Shown one piece after another: positions 35,032 to 45,300 of a DNA stretch of 64,000 bases (positions are counted from its first letter, which is position 1; the number at the start of each line of letters is the position of its first letter). Source of the stretch: Calditrichaceae bacterium (GTDB lineage: Bacteria; Calditrichota; Calditrichia; RBG-13-44-9; J075); the NCBI GenBank assembly GCA_013360445.1, contig JABWBP010000014.1:1-64000 (forward strand), read 5' to 3'. The notes under the pieces were generated by a model. The model was given only the letters and a program-made list of their open reading frames with translations, made no database searches and was not told the origin of the DNA. Both the position numbers and the translations under genes were made by a program.

Positions 35032-35603
35032 GTGGTATCAAGTTTAACAAATGCAACCCCGTTGATTCCTTTTCCTCTTAATGATTGTGCAAGTGAATCA
35101 GAGAAAATTATTATATTTTTTGCTTCTTCCAATCTGAATAAGTGAACATGTTCCGGAATGTCTTTTATCTTCAATACTGGTTTTATAACAGTGAAACCCA
35201 GATCTTTAAATTCTTCATCGACAGGATAGCTAAGAATAGACTTTTCCACATCGAGGCATTTAATTTTCCTCAGCGGGTTGATCACGTGAAATCCTTTAAC
35301 ATATTTACTCTCGCTCTGATTAAATAGATTTACATCAAGAATTTCCACGTCATCCTTAATATAACCATACATTAAATTGATCAACTTGTCCGACATAATA
35401 ATCCATGTTATTGGATTGCCAACATAATCGGTATGCTCGATATTTGTATTATCTACGAATAGAACGACATCCTTAGGGATACCACCTTTTACTTTCTCAC
35501 CCAACCATAATTTTGTTAGATCAAAGTTTTTCATATCATAATCAAGAACTCCCATTATATCTGTTCTTGAGGAATCAAATAGTAATTCGTGATATTTTCT
35601 CAT
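35028..35603 (-). CDS. Imm11-type immunity protein
   Basis: 191 residues, AT-rich. It has the plan of Imm11/DUF1629 proteins: IIMSDKLINLMYGYIKDDV, YVKGFHVINPLRKIKCLDVEKS, HLFRLEEAKNIIIFSDSLAQ, GINGVAF. These proteins neutralise RHS and other polymorphic toxins, often those with an AHH-type nuclease domain, as in the preceding gene. The start ATG 35603 shares the bases ATGA with the toxin stop, and AAGGAGG lies within the toxin's last codons. Toxin and immunity are therefore translated together. ATG 35612 is too close to that site. Confidence 0.78.
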   Translation of the reverse strand: MRKYHELLFDSSRTDIMGVLDYDMKNFDLTKLWLGEKVKGGIPKDVVLFVDNTNIEHTDYVGNPITWIIMSDKLINLMYGYIKDDVEILDVNLFNQSESKYVKGFHVINPLRKIKCLDVEKSILSYPVDEEFKDLGFTVIKPVLKIKDIPEHVHLFRLEEAKNIIIFSDSLAQSLRGKGINGVAFVKLDTT

Positions 35604-38600
35604 GGTATCCATACCTCCTTAGAATTATAGAGTTTGAGGGATCCATCTTTCACTTTACTGATTATTTCTTTAATTGCTGCATCCAGGGCTCGTTGGGCGG
35701 CAGCCTGGCCCTGTCCTGTAACTCTGATGGCATGTTTATTTAAAATATCATTAACAATATTACTATATTCGCGAGTATGCCTACCCTGATGGTTTGCCAC
35801 TTGCCCAACATTTTTCACATAATCTTTTATATTCACATTTGCTTGTTTCACCAGCGGGTGATTCATAAAATTTAATTTATTGCTATGAGGTATCCAATGA
35901 TGATTCTGAATTACAGGACGCGCCCCGGTTCCTTTAAGAGCAAATATTCTTCCTACTGTGGCGGTGAATGCCAATTTCAGACTGTATAATATATCCTCGT
36001 CGGTCAAATAATACCCATATATATCCGATTCAGGATACAACTCAACATACCATCCGATATATTGGCCTTTAATGGCTTTCCTTTTACTTCCCCAGGAATC
36101 AAGATAATAATAATTGCCATTCTCTTCAATAAATTGATCAACAATTCCTGCTAAAATACCCAGTTCACCAAATTGGTCTCTTGTAATGATATAATCGGAA
36201 TTATGCCAATGCCAACGTTCAATACTATCTCCCTGGGCCTGGTAGTAAAACCAGGCCTCCCCATTTGGGTCTATTAAAATAATTGGATTATTTGACGCAT
36301 AAACATAGGGCGATGAGTTGGGAAAATTGTTTACCTGGGGGTCAATACTCCGGAATACTCCAATTCCCGCATCATAGAACCTTGCGCCAACATAATCTAT
36401 CCCGCTTTCCCTGTCCCGTTCCTTGCCCTGGAATTTGAATTTATCATCTTCTTCGAATATCGGGCCGATTCCGTTGCGCATGAGCGCTCCATAAGGATAA
36501 TAATCATTACTTGCCACTACCTCCCCATTGGCCCCGTCATCACGGATTTGGGCACGGATATTAAACAAGTGGTCTTTAAGATAGTAAAAATCTTCCGGTT
36601 GTTGTTCATCTTTAAAGCGTCTCTGGCCGATTATATCTTCTTTTGCCCCGTAAATATTCACATATTCAATAACAGAGGCATTACCAATGGAAAAGGAGGT
36701 AATACTTACCGGGCTTGTCCCACTGGGCTTAAAGGAAACACCACTTGCCATCTCTTGAGGGGTAAAAATTTTCGATGTAGAGACCGGATTTCCGTTGGAT
36801 AATATGGTTTCGATGTGTCCACTGTATTCTATCTTCAAACCTTCACCAGCAGGCGCACTGAAGCCAAAATAAATTGCCTTGTTTTCAGAATCGTTCAACT
36901 CGGCGGCAATCCGACCATCCGTAAGACGCAAATAGCGGCTTTTAATGTCGCTGTTAATTTTTTTTATCATCCTGAGACCACTGATATTATAGGCATACTC
37001 TACTATTGTCCCATCGGATTTCTCTATAAGATTGGGAAGATCTAATATATTATAAGCTAAGGAAACGAGACCGCGGTTTTCATCTGAGAGCATGTTGCCA
37101 TTAGCATCATATTGATAGCTGCCATTTCCCTGGCTATCAAAATCGCCTTCATACAGGCTGCTGGCAATGGCATCTATTACCGCGGTTATTTTATTGCCAT
37201 CATACTGGTAACTCAGGTCATCAATCAAATTGCCTTCCCGGTAGCGTTCTATGTTTTGAAAGTTTCCCATAATATCATATTGATAAGAACAGTTAAAATC
37301 ATCTGCAAAAACGCCAAACGAGACTGATGACTCAAGCCGGTTTAAATGATCGTAGTCAAATCCTATCGTCAAGATATTTGATGAGTGAAAAGGCGTAATA
37401 CTTTCAATCGCAGCAATATTACCATTATACCTGGCATTAATCCCGGTTGGTAAATTATTCCAATAATGTAACTTCTGGGCAAAGGCATCATTTCCTAATG
37501 AATTTATATCATTAATGTCAGTCAACCAGCCTAAAATATTGTAACTATAATCAACGCGTTGCATACCGTTTGATAAATCAAAAGTCTTAATATTCCCATC
37601 GGCGTCATAGGTATGTATGGCTGTAGGATCGAGGGGCCTGGTTTCGCTATTATCAAAATAAACCTTATTCAAACGGCCCAGTAAATCATATTCATACCAA
37701 AAATGCTGGATAATAATCTCATTCAATCGTACTTCAAACTCTAACAAGTTTCCCAATTGATCATAGTCGAGATAATATTCATCTTTAATGCCAGCCGGGC
37801 TCTCTTCACGAACTCGCGCCAGGTACCCTTCTGTGTTATATGAATAAATTGTGGTATATGTCTCATCCCCAATTATTTCCACTCGCTTACTCAAGCGGGT
37901 TTTTGTTAGCTGATTAGTAAACCCTGCCAGGCTAAATTCTTCATCATAATAATTTTTTACCAACCAATCCCCGTTTTCAGGGAAATTGGGATTATTGGCT
38001 TTTGTTGATGTAAAATTTCCAACTGATGAAATTTGACCCATTTCGATTATACGGTTATAAATATCGTATTTGGTGTATTCCATTATATTTTGAAACGATT
38101 GATTGGGATCAATAGAAAAACGTAATTTACCAAAGTCATCGTATAAAAACCGAAAATCCGGATTGGTAAAAATATCATCTTCATTCCCGGCAATCACCTT
38201 TGCCGCCTGGTCGGGGGTTTCTTTGGCAACCATATTGCCGTGATGATTATAAAGGTATTCGCTCACTCGATTATCCGGGTGATATACTTTCCTGAGTTCT
38301 GATTTGGGGTTATAGACGAAATATGTATGATGATCGTCGTTGTTTCCGGAATAAAACTTCAGACTGCTCAAATTAAATAGATCATACAATTCAATCCCAT
38401 CCTGATCGACGGTCAGGTTTTGTCGGTATTTCTCATCGATATAAGCGGTGGACAATGTAGATTTTACATCATTACTACGCATATATTGGCCTGGAAGATA
38501 GTTCTTGATATCTAATTCCAGTAAGTCTTTTACCATTAAGGTATAGGCATAGGGGCCGTCTCCACCTGGGAAAAAGCTACTTAAGTCGCCGGAGTTTATT

Positions 38601-41152
38601 TGCGTCAGGGGATCTGTTATAACATTAAGATTACCGACTATATCTTGCAATTCCAACTCAGAGGTCGTATAATTAACCGGTTTGGTGGCGCCGACAGGCC
38701 GCATTAAATTGTCAAAGATATTTTCTACAGCGATAAAATCCTGATCAACTCCATTCAGAATTTGTAATTCACCCATTACACCATCAATATATTTTACTTC
38801 CTGGACCGATTTGCTTGGAGAATAATAGCTGGTAGTAATTATTTTATTCAGATTAGTGGTATTACCGATATCGGTGGCTAGTTCATAGCTATATTCATGA
38901 ACAATCTGGCCATTTAGCGCCTTCGATTCCAGCCTCAGTTTATCATCATAATCGAAGGTCCAGGTTAATCCGTTATACTCTCTTCGTAGTTCAGTCAAAT
39001 GCCCAAAGTCATCATAACTGAAAGCATATAAAAAATCGTGATCACCAATGACGGTTGCAGCATCTCCGGCTTCCTCGGTCTGTATGTATTCAAAATTGCT
39101 CAATAACCCAATGCCGGTCATCCGATGCCCGGGAGATTGATAATCATCCGAAAACGGGTATTCAGGATCTTGTGCGTAATAATATTTAATAAAATAATTC
39201 GGCTTATAAACCACCCAGTCATTTCCGTAAGAGAGCCGGTATTGATGATGTTCGACCAGTGAATAGCCCGGTTCATTGCTTTCCGGGTCCGAAAAGTTAA
39301 ACGGTACATAATTGCCGGTGTTGTGTTGATAAACGTAATCCAGTTCCCATATTTTATTGTTGAACAATCTATAGGTAAAAATTTTATTTCCAATAAAGGT
39401 TGCAGTGCCGCTCCCGGGGTTGGAAATATCCGTTCTCAGGTAAATATCGCGCCGCTCTTCAACCCGAAGCGGGATAATATTCCGCGAGGGCATTTGCGAA
39501 TATTCCTCAAAGGCATAGCGGAGACCGGTTTCCAGAAAATATTGCTCCGTGGGATTGGGAGTGGCGGGGGTAGCTTTGGAATTAATCGCAAAATTATGCC
39601 GCCAATCGATCTGTGTTCGCAGGACGTTTCCCATTTTATGGGAAGTATCATAAATATAATAGGCATCACTAATTTTGGCAGTATTGACATAAGATTCTGT
39701 TCGCCGGAGGTTAAAAACCGGATTCCAGAACTGCAAACCATAAGGATATGGGCCGCTCCCATAAATATTCTCTCCATCAATAAACAATTGGGTATTGGAA
39801 GCCGGAAGCGCAAATTGGTATGTAAGAATTTCCCTGGTATAATCATTTGAAGTTAGATCGGTGATTTTGTTTTCTTCCACCTTGCCCAGGCGCGACCACA
39901 TAAAATTGTTGAAGGAAACATAAAAGACATTATCGCCGCCGGCATTCACATAGATATGTTTTGGCAGGGTGTTGGGAAAAGGGCCGGGGTCTCCGCTTAT
40001 GGGAGCATATTTTGTATAGATTTCCTCCCGTTGGTTAATCGTTCGAGTGATAGAACGATAGAATACTTCCGCCGGATTCTTCCGGGTCATAAAAATATAG
40101 CGATCGTTACTGCTGGCTAAAAATTCATCAACCCGGCTGTCATCTCCGCTGCTGTCCTCAAAACGCATTTCGTCGAGAATAATATTCACCGGTAAACCGG
40201 CAAATTCGTAATCACCGTAAGTATAGGCTTCTTCCAGGCGAAAATTGGCAGGATCGTAAGGAGAAGCGGTAGTGATTTGATAAACCCGGGAATAGGTATA
40301 TTTCAGATCGTCATCCCAGGAAGGGTTATCAGGCCAAAATCCTGGGAAATAAGCATCGTCACTATACTCAAAACCGCCGCTGCTGGTGGCAATACGCAAT
40401 GATATACCTTCAAAGGGCGGCCCCTGGTACGGTCGTGAATTGGAAGCAAATAGTACCTCGTAATTTTCGTAAACAATGGTCTCGATTTTGCCGGAAGGAT
40501 AGATAATCTCTGTCAGTTGGCCGTATTCTACGTGATCGGTTCGATTATTTCTCTCATTAATGTTTAGATTCGCAATGGAGTAGTAGCCGTTCATATTTTC
40601 ATAAGATGCCGTAACAATCTGCGGGTCATGGAACGCAGGAAAGTTCTCCGGATTATCATAGGTAAATTGATATTTTTCAATGACTGCGCCGGCAGCGTTC
40701 TGAAATGCCAGTTCCTCCAGATAGTAGCGTTTATCCGCCGCCGGGTGATTGTAGTTAAAGTCAATAGTTCTTACATGAAAACTGTTCGAAGTGCCAATCT
40801 CTTTTTCATACAATTTGATTTTATCGATGCGCTTACGCTCAACATCAATATTAATACCGGAATTTACTTGAATATAATTATAAAAGATATGGTCCGCTTC
40901 ATCATCTTCAATCAGTACCAACTCAAGCTTCTGATTAAATCCCTCAATGCTTTCCAAATAGGAGGTTTGATACAAACCCGGCTTTGCCGAAACGGAATTG
41001 GGGTGGCCGCTCAGGTTAGAATTAACCGGGGTGTAATTGAACTGAATTTTATTTTCCGCCAGAACAGGGCCGTCATCAAAATTCCCATTAGCGTCAAATA
41101 ATTCATCGATGGAAGTTGAGAAATAAATATCCGTAATCCGCCAGGTGCTCAC
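35600..41152 (-). CDS. RHS protein with AHH-type nuclease toxin, N-terminus missing
   Basis: 1850 codons from GTG 41152. YD repeats fill most of it, then the core (DHLFNIRAQIRDD, FQGKERDRESGIDYVGARFY, NPIILIDPNGE). The C-terminal domain has NHHWIPHSN and HQGRHTREYSNIV, the HH and H..H pattern of AHH/HNH nucleases. Compared with the RHS at 46266-49400, about 320-400 residues, including signal peptide and first beta shell, are absent: it starts at TWRITDIYF, equal to LWKIVTPTH there. GC is clearly lower than in its neighbours. It is probably an orphan cassette that must recombine into the intact front, or is translated only by read-through. Imm11 is coupled to its stop. Confidence 0.82.
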   Translation of the reverse strand: MSTWRITDIYFSTSIDELFDANGNFDDGPVLAENKIQFNYTPVNSNLSGHPNSVSAKPGLYQTSYLESIEGFNQKLELVLIEDDEADHIFYNYIQVNSGINIDVERKRIDKIKLYEKEIGTSNSFHVRTIDFNYNHPAADKRYYLEELAFQNAAGAVIEKYQFTYDNPENFPAFHDPQIVTASYENMNGYYSIANLNINERNNRTDHVEYGQLTEIIYPSGKIETIVYENYEVLFASNSRPYQGPPFEGISLRIATSSGGFEYSDDAYFPGFWPDNPSWDDDLKYTYSRVYQITTASPYDPANFRLEEAYTYGDYEFAGLPVNIILDEMRFEDSSGDDSRVDEFLASSNDRYIFMTRKNPAEVFYRSITRTINQREEIYTKYAPISGDPGPFPNTLPKHIYVNAGGDNVFYVSFNNFMWSRLGKVEENKITDLTSNDYTREILTYQFALPASNTQLFIDGENIYGSGPYPYGLQFWNPVFNLRRTESYVNTAKISDAYYIYDTSHKMGNVLRTQIDWRHNFAINSKATPATPNPTEQYFLETGLRYAFEEYSQMPSRNIIPLRVEERRDIYLRTDISNPGSGTATFIGNKIFTYRLFNNKIWELDYVYQHNTGNYVPFNFSDPESNEPGYSLVEHHQYRLSYGNDWVVYKPNYFIKYYYAQDPEYPFSDDYQSPGHRMTGIGLLSNFEYIQTEEAGDAATVIGDHDFLYAFSYDDFGHLTELRREYNGLTWTFDYDDKLRLESKALNGQIVHEYSYELATDIGNTTNLNKIITTSYYSPSKSVQEVKYIDGVMGELQILNGVDQDFIAVENIFDNLMRPVGATKPVNYTTSELELQDIVGNLNVITDPLTQINSGDLSSFFPGGDGPYAYTLMVKDLLELDIKNYLPGQYMRSNDVKSTLSTAYIDEKYRQNLTVDQDGIELYDLFNLSSLKFYSGNNDDHHTYFVYNPKSELRKVYHPDNRVSEYLYNHHGNMVAKETPDQAAKVIAGNEDDIFTNPDFRFLYDDFGKLRFSIDPNQSFQNIMEYTKYDIYNRIIEMGQISSVGNFTSTKANNPNFPENGDWLVKNYYDEEFSLAGFTNQLTKTRLSKRVEIIGDETYTTIYSYNTEGYLARVREESPAGIKDEYYLDYDQLGNLLEFEVRLNEIIIQHFWYEYDLLGRLNKVYFDNSETRPLDPTAIHTYDADGNIKTFDLSNGMQRVDYSYNILGWLTDINDINSLGNDAFAQKLHYWNNLPTGINARYNGNIAAIESITPFHSSNILTIGFDYDHLNRLESSVSFGVFADDFNCSYQYDIMGNFQNIERYREGNLIDDLSYQYDGNKITAVIDAIASSLYEGDFDSQGNGSYQYDANGNMLSDENRGLVSLAYNILDLPNLIEKSDGTIVEYAYNISGLRMIKKINSDIKSRYLRLTDGRIAAELNDSENKAIYFGFSAPAGEGLKIEYSGHIETILSNGNPVSTSKIFTPQEMASGVSFKPSGTSPVSITSFSIGNASVIEYVNIYGAKEDIIGQRRFKDEQQPEDFYYLKDHLFNIRAQIRDDGANGEVVASNDYYPYGALMRNGIGPIFEEDDKFKFQGKERDRESGIDYVGARFYDAGIGVFRSIDPQVNNFPNSSPYVYASNNPIILIDPNGEAWFYYQAQGDSIERWHWHNSDYIITRDQFGELGILAGIVDQFIEENGNYYYLDSWGSKRKAIKGQYIGWYVELYPESDIYGYYLTDEDILYSLKLAFTATVGRIFALKGTGARPVIQNHHWIPHSNKLNFMNHPLVKQANVNIKDYVKNVGQVANHQGRHTREYSNIVNDILNKHAIRVTGQGQAAAQRALDAAIKEIISKVKDGSLKLYNSKEVWIP

Positions 41153-41883
41153 GTAAATGCTGTGCCATTTGTCGCCGCTTTTCTCGCTTCTTTTCGACCA
41201 GCAGAGTCTGTCTTGTCTAATTCTGACACTGTTTTCTGGTATTCATCCCTTGCATTCGCGGCTTGATTGGAAGCTTGTCCAGTGGCAATGGCCGCGCCCT
41301 GTGTCGCTGAGACAACTTTCTTCTCTTCATCTTCCTCGTCTTGCATTCCGCTCAGATCAATCCGATTAACCGGGTTATTACTGGCATAATGATAAGGGGT
41401 TTTTGAGGGGGTTTCATCTGCTAAAGGATCCACTACCGGCCAGCGGCCTAAATGCGCCAAATATGGCCTTGCTCCAAAATAATACCACCCCGTCTCCCCA
41501 TCCAACTCCTTGCCGGTAAACAAATTCTTGGTAATCCCCGCCCCGCTCACATACATCCGCCCGGGCATTTTTAGGCCAAAGGGGTAATAGTCGTAACTCT
41601 CCACCACCGCGCCGTTGGTGTTCATAACCGCCCGGGTGGAGCCGAGGTGATCCTTCAAGTAAAACAGCTTCTGAGTACCGCCTACTTCCCCGCCCCCGGC
41701 ACCCTCGCCGCCGCCGCCTTCCGCCCCTTCCTCCTGGGGAATGCTTACCTCCAACCGGCCAGCAACACCGTCGTTTCCGTAAATATTCCAATACAGCAGG
41801 CTGGCGCCTTTAAACACGCCCAAAATCCGGTCTTCATCTCGATAAACTCGATACGCAGCATCCAGAATATAATGCTTGGGCGG
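41149..41883 (-). pseudogene. Displaced RHS core with short C-terminal tip
   Basis: The similarity starts at HYILDAAYRVYRDEDRI, equal to the EWYIMDGDRNLAVF region of the main RHS, with no start codon except GTG 41823. The core (DHLGSTRAVMNTNG, YPFGLKMPGRMY) is almost identical at DNA level to the main gene. The tip (SATQGAAIATGQASNQAAN) is short and has no recognisable toxin. It ends at a junction where the next RHS piece begins, with stop and start overlapping by 4 bases. A remnant or a source of new tips. Confidence 0.75.
41480..41638. repeat. RHS core direct repeat, copy 1
   Basis: Positions 41480-41521 equal 43091-43132 (42 bases) and 41576-41638 equal 43187-43249 (63 bases). Both lie in RHS core codons for LKDHLGSTRAV to GKELDGETGW. 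Recombination between the copies would replace the C-terminal tip of the main RHS and delete 1.6 kb. Confidence 0.85.
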
Positions 41884-41912
41884 TATGTGAACACAAAGAT
41901 TTTAACATACTT

Positions 41913-42281
41913 TTAAGATTTGTCCTTTCTATAAAAAAGAAAAATCACTAAAAAAAAGCAAATAATTCCAATCAATAGCTCATAAGTTATAAAAACTTGC
42001 CATTTTTCCATACCACCTAGTATAGAAAGTGGATGAACTGATTTGTCAAATACATAAGTAGCTTTAAAAAGTTCTATCCCCTTTAATTGATGAAAAAAGA
42101 TTGATATTATTGCCGTAAATTGAATTATCGAAAATAATAAATATGTACGATATTGAAATCCCAGTTTTTTTTGGGGTTTCATTATATTAACAATACCAAT
42201 AACCAAAAGAATTATTTGAGCAAGTAAAATAAATAAGGTATGGAAGCCGCTCTCTAACAGATCGTGAGGATCAAAATACAT
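41913..42281 (-). CDS. Small membrane protein, candidate immunity protein
   Basis: 122 residues with about four membrane segments (FHTLFILLAQIILLVIGIV, YLLFSIIQFTAIISIFF, FITYELLIGIICFFLVIFL) and a KKL linker. It is AT-rich. ATG 42281 with AGGAG 6 bases upstream is preferred; longer starts overlap the toxin. It is the first gene after the main RHS stop (56 bases), the usual position of the cognate immunity gene. I know no family. If it protects against the unknown C-terminal domain of the RHS, that toxin probably acts in or near the membrane. Confidence 0.65.
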   Translation of the reverse strand: MYFDPHDLLESGFHTLFILLAQIILLVIGIVNIMKPQKKLGFQYRTYLLFSIIQFTAIISIFFHQLKGIELFKATYVFDKSVHPLSILGGMEKWQVFITYELLIGIICFFLVIFLFYRKDKS

Positions 42282-42336
42282 TTTTTCTCCTATTAGTATT
42301 ATAGCAATTTGCGATTCTTTATTTGACATAAAATTT

Positions 42337-45300
42337 TTATCTCGGAGATTCTCTATTTTCGGCTCCCCAGCCATCATACCAAGAAGTATCATCAAAGTTA
42401 TCCTTTTTTTTCTTCTCTGCCTCTCGTTCATTTTTGTTATCTTCTTCTGAACGAACGAAGGGATATGTATCAACTAAATTTCCTTTCTCATTATAACGCA
42501 CATCTGCATTTGTAAGAGTCCGTCCGAATTGTGCCAAAAAGGCAGTTAATTCCTCCTCAGTTCCTGTAATCTGAAGTACCCGGTTGCCATCCTTATCAGC
42601 TATATAAAGTGAGAGGATTTTCCTACCATCCTTGGTATAACCTATGGATTCAAAACCAGCACTTGTCCAATATCCGCCATAAGTGGCAACATTAATATTT
42701 ATTTTGTTAAATAATTGTTTAAAGTTCCCATTTTTGTCATATATATTAACTGCATTTAATCCAAAAATTATTTCATGTTTTCCATAACCCGCATAATAAC
42801 TATTATCAAAAATATCAAAAATATGAGTTTTATGATAAAATCCGTACAGAGCATTGGATTGATTTCCAGAGTAGAAATTATTTACCGCTCTACTTATATA
42901 GGAAATAGCCTGTTTAGTTGTAATATGCTTGTCAGTCTTTGAGTCATATAGTCTTTTACCATCTGGGTCATAAAAATTAATAGGATTATTCGCAGCGTAG
43001 GCATAAGGCGAAAGCGACGGATACTTCTCCGCCAGCGGGTCCACGCTCAACCACGGCCCCAGCGCCGGATTCCGGAATCTCGCACCATGATAATACCACC
43101 CCGTCTCCCCATCCAACTCCTTGCCGGTAAACAGATTTTTGGTAACCGTGGGAGTGGCCGGGTAAATACGTCCCGGCATTTTCAGCCCAAAGGGGTAATA
43201 GTCGTAACTCTCCACCACCGCGCCGTTGGTGTTCATAACCGCCCGGGTGCTGCCCAAATGATCCTTGAGGTAGTAGAACCTATCTCCATTGGCTTCCATC
43301 CGCCCGACAACGCCGTTCGCCAGCACATTCCAATATGTCAAAGACCCATTCTCATTAAACACCGCCAGATTGCGGTCGCCATCCATAATATACCATTCCG
43401 CCTCATTGTTGCCAACTTTCTTAAAAATTCGTTGCCCGGCAGCGTTATAGCGGTAGGTAATCTGCGGGCCGCTGTGCATATAAATCCGCACCGGCAGATT
43501 GCGCACGTCGTAGATGATGGAATCAATCTTCGCCGCGCCGTTTTCGGTCATGGATTTTAAGTTCCCGTTAGCGTCGTAGGTAAAGGCGCAGTCTTCCGCA
43601 TCCCAGTCTTCGGGGGTTGTATTCACGGCATCTGCCACGCTCTGTAAACGATTGCTGTTGGAATAAGTGTAGGTGAGGTCATCGATCAGCGCCTGGTTCT
43701 CTTTACGGCGTTTGAGGCCGAGGATGTTCCCATTCGCATCGTAAGTGAGGGTATCCACATCGAAGTAAGCGCCGGATTGCCAACCGGAGGCGTAATGGGA
43801 GTAGTCTGCCTTAAGAAGACGATTCATCCCGTCGTAGCCGTAATCATACTTGAAGCGCGGGTGCATTCCGGCCTGTTTATTGTAAAACTCCGCTTCCTGA
43901 ATATTCCCATCGGGCAGAAAGGTGTACTTCGCGCCGAAGGGTTTATTGGCGTCTGAGACATTGCCGATCTCCGTCAACCAATCGCGGATGTGGTATTTAA
44001 AGGGAACCGAGGTCTGGTAGCTGCTGCCGCCGGTTTGCACGACATGCTGCGTTGCCAGCAGGCCCACATTGTTGTAATCAAAGGCAACGTCGCTATAGGC
44101 GGGTTTGGCGCCGTTTTGGGAGACAAAGGCTTTGGCCAACTCGCCCCGCCGGGTGTATTCGTAAAAGTGGTGGAATTGCTCCGAACCGGCTTTGTCGTGG
44201 GTCTCCACCACCTGCCCCCGGGCGTTGGCAATAAAGGTGCGGGTTACCTGCGGCGCCTCGTCGGTAAAGATGTATTTCTTCTCCACCTTGCCGGAGGGAT
44301 CGTAGCTGTAGAGGGTTACCTGCCAGAGGTCGATCTTCACCGGGTTGGTGAGCAGGTTGGCATCGATCTGGGCGTGGAAGCTGCTGCCGCTTTGGGCGTG
44401 GAAGCCCGGCTTCAACACGATGCGGCGGCCGGCTTTGAAGGTCACCTCGCCGCCGCTTTCCACGGTAAAGGAAGGCCCGGCGGCGATGGAGTCGTTGCCA
44501 ATGTAGGTTTTGGTGACGCTGACGGCCTGGTTTTGCAGGAGGAGGTAATTCACGCTCTCCCCGTCACCCACTTTATAGGCGTCGGCGGCGATGCGCCCGC
44601 CGGTGTGGGTGAGGGAATCCAGGCAGGGGGTCACCGCGGGGTTGTGGTTCCAGGGGAATTCATTCGCCGGGGGCGGCTGGTCGTAGCAGTTCACCTGCAG
44701 CCAGTTGGCGGAGTCGTTTTCAAAGGTATAGCTGTTATCTCCCGCCAGGGAAGAAAATGTGGCCGCAGCCACCCCGCTGCGCAGGGGGCGGTTGGCAAAA
44801 TCATAACCGGTAAACATCACCCTGCCGGCGGCGGAAAGGTTGGCGTCCTGGGAAAAGCGCAGGTTGCCGTTGGGATCGTATTTGTAGCGGCTTTCCCCGG
44901 CGTCGGGGGTTTCTTTGGCGGTCATCTGCCCCAGGGTATTGTAGGTGTAGCGGGTGACCCAGTCAACAGGACTGGAGCTTCCCGGGGGATTGAAATAGTT
45001 GGGGGGCAGCACCTTCACCAGGCTGCCGGCGCCGTCGTATTGGAATTCGGTGATTGCCAGGGGGGTATAATATTCGATGCCAATGGAAGTAAAAGTAAAC
45101 CACACGGCGGAGGAAACATATTTATCGGTTTCGATGAAAGGGCTGCCGCCGGTCGATTCTCCTGTAGCGGTAGCCGCGGTTACCCGGAAATAATATGTGC
45201 TGCCTGCCACAAGCTCCAGCGGGATAGTCTCTTCTTTATCCTCCGTGCTGGAACGATAAATCAGGTTGGAAGCGCCCGGGCTGCTGCCTACCTTCAACTC

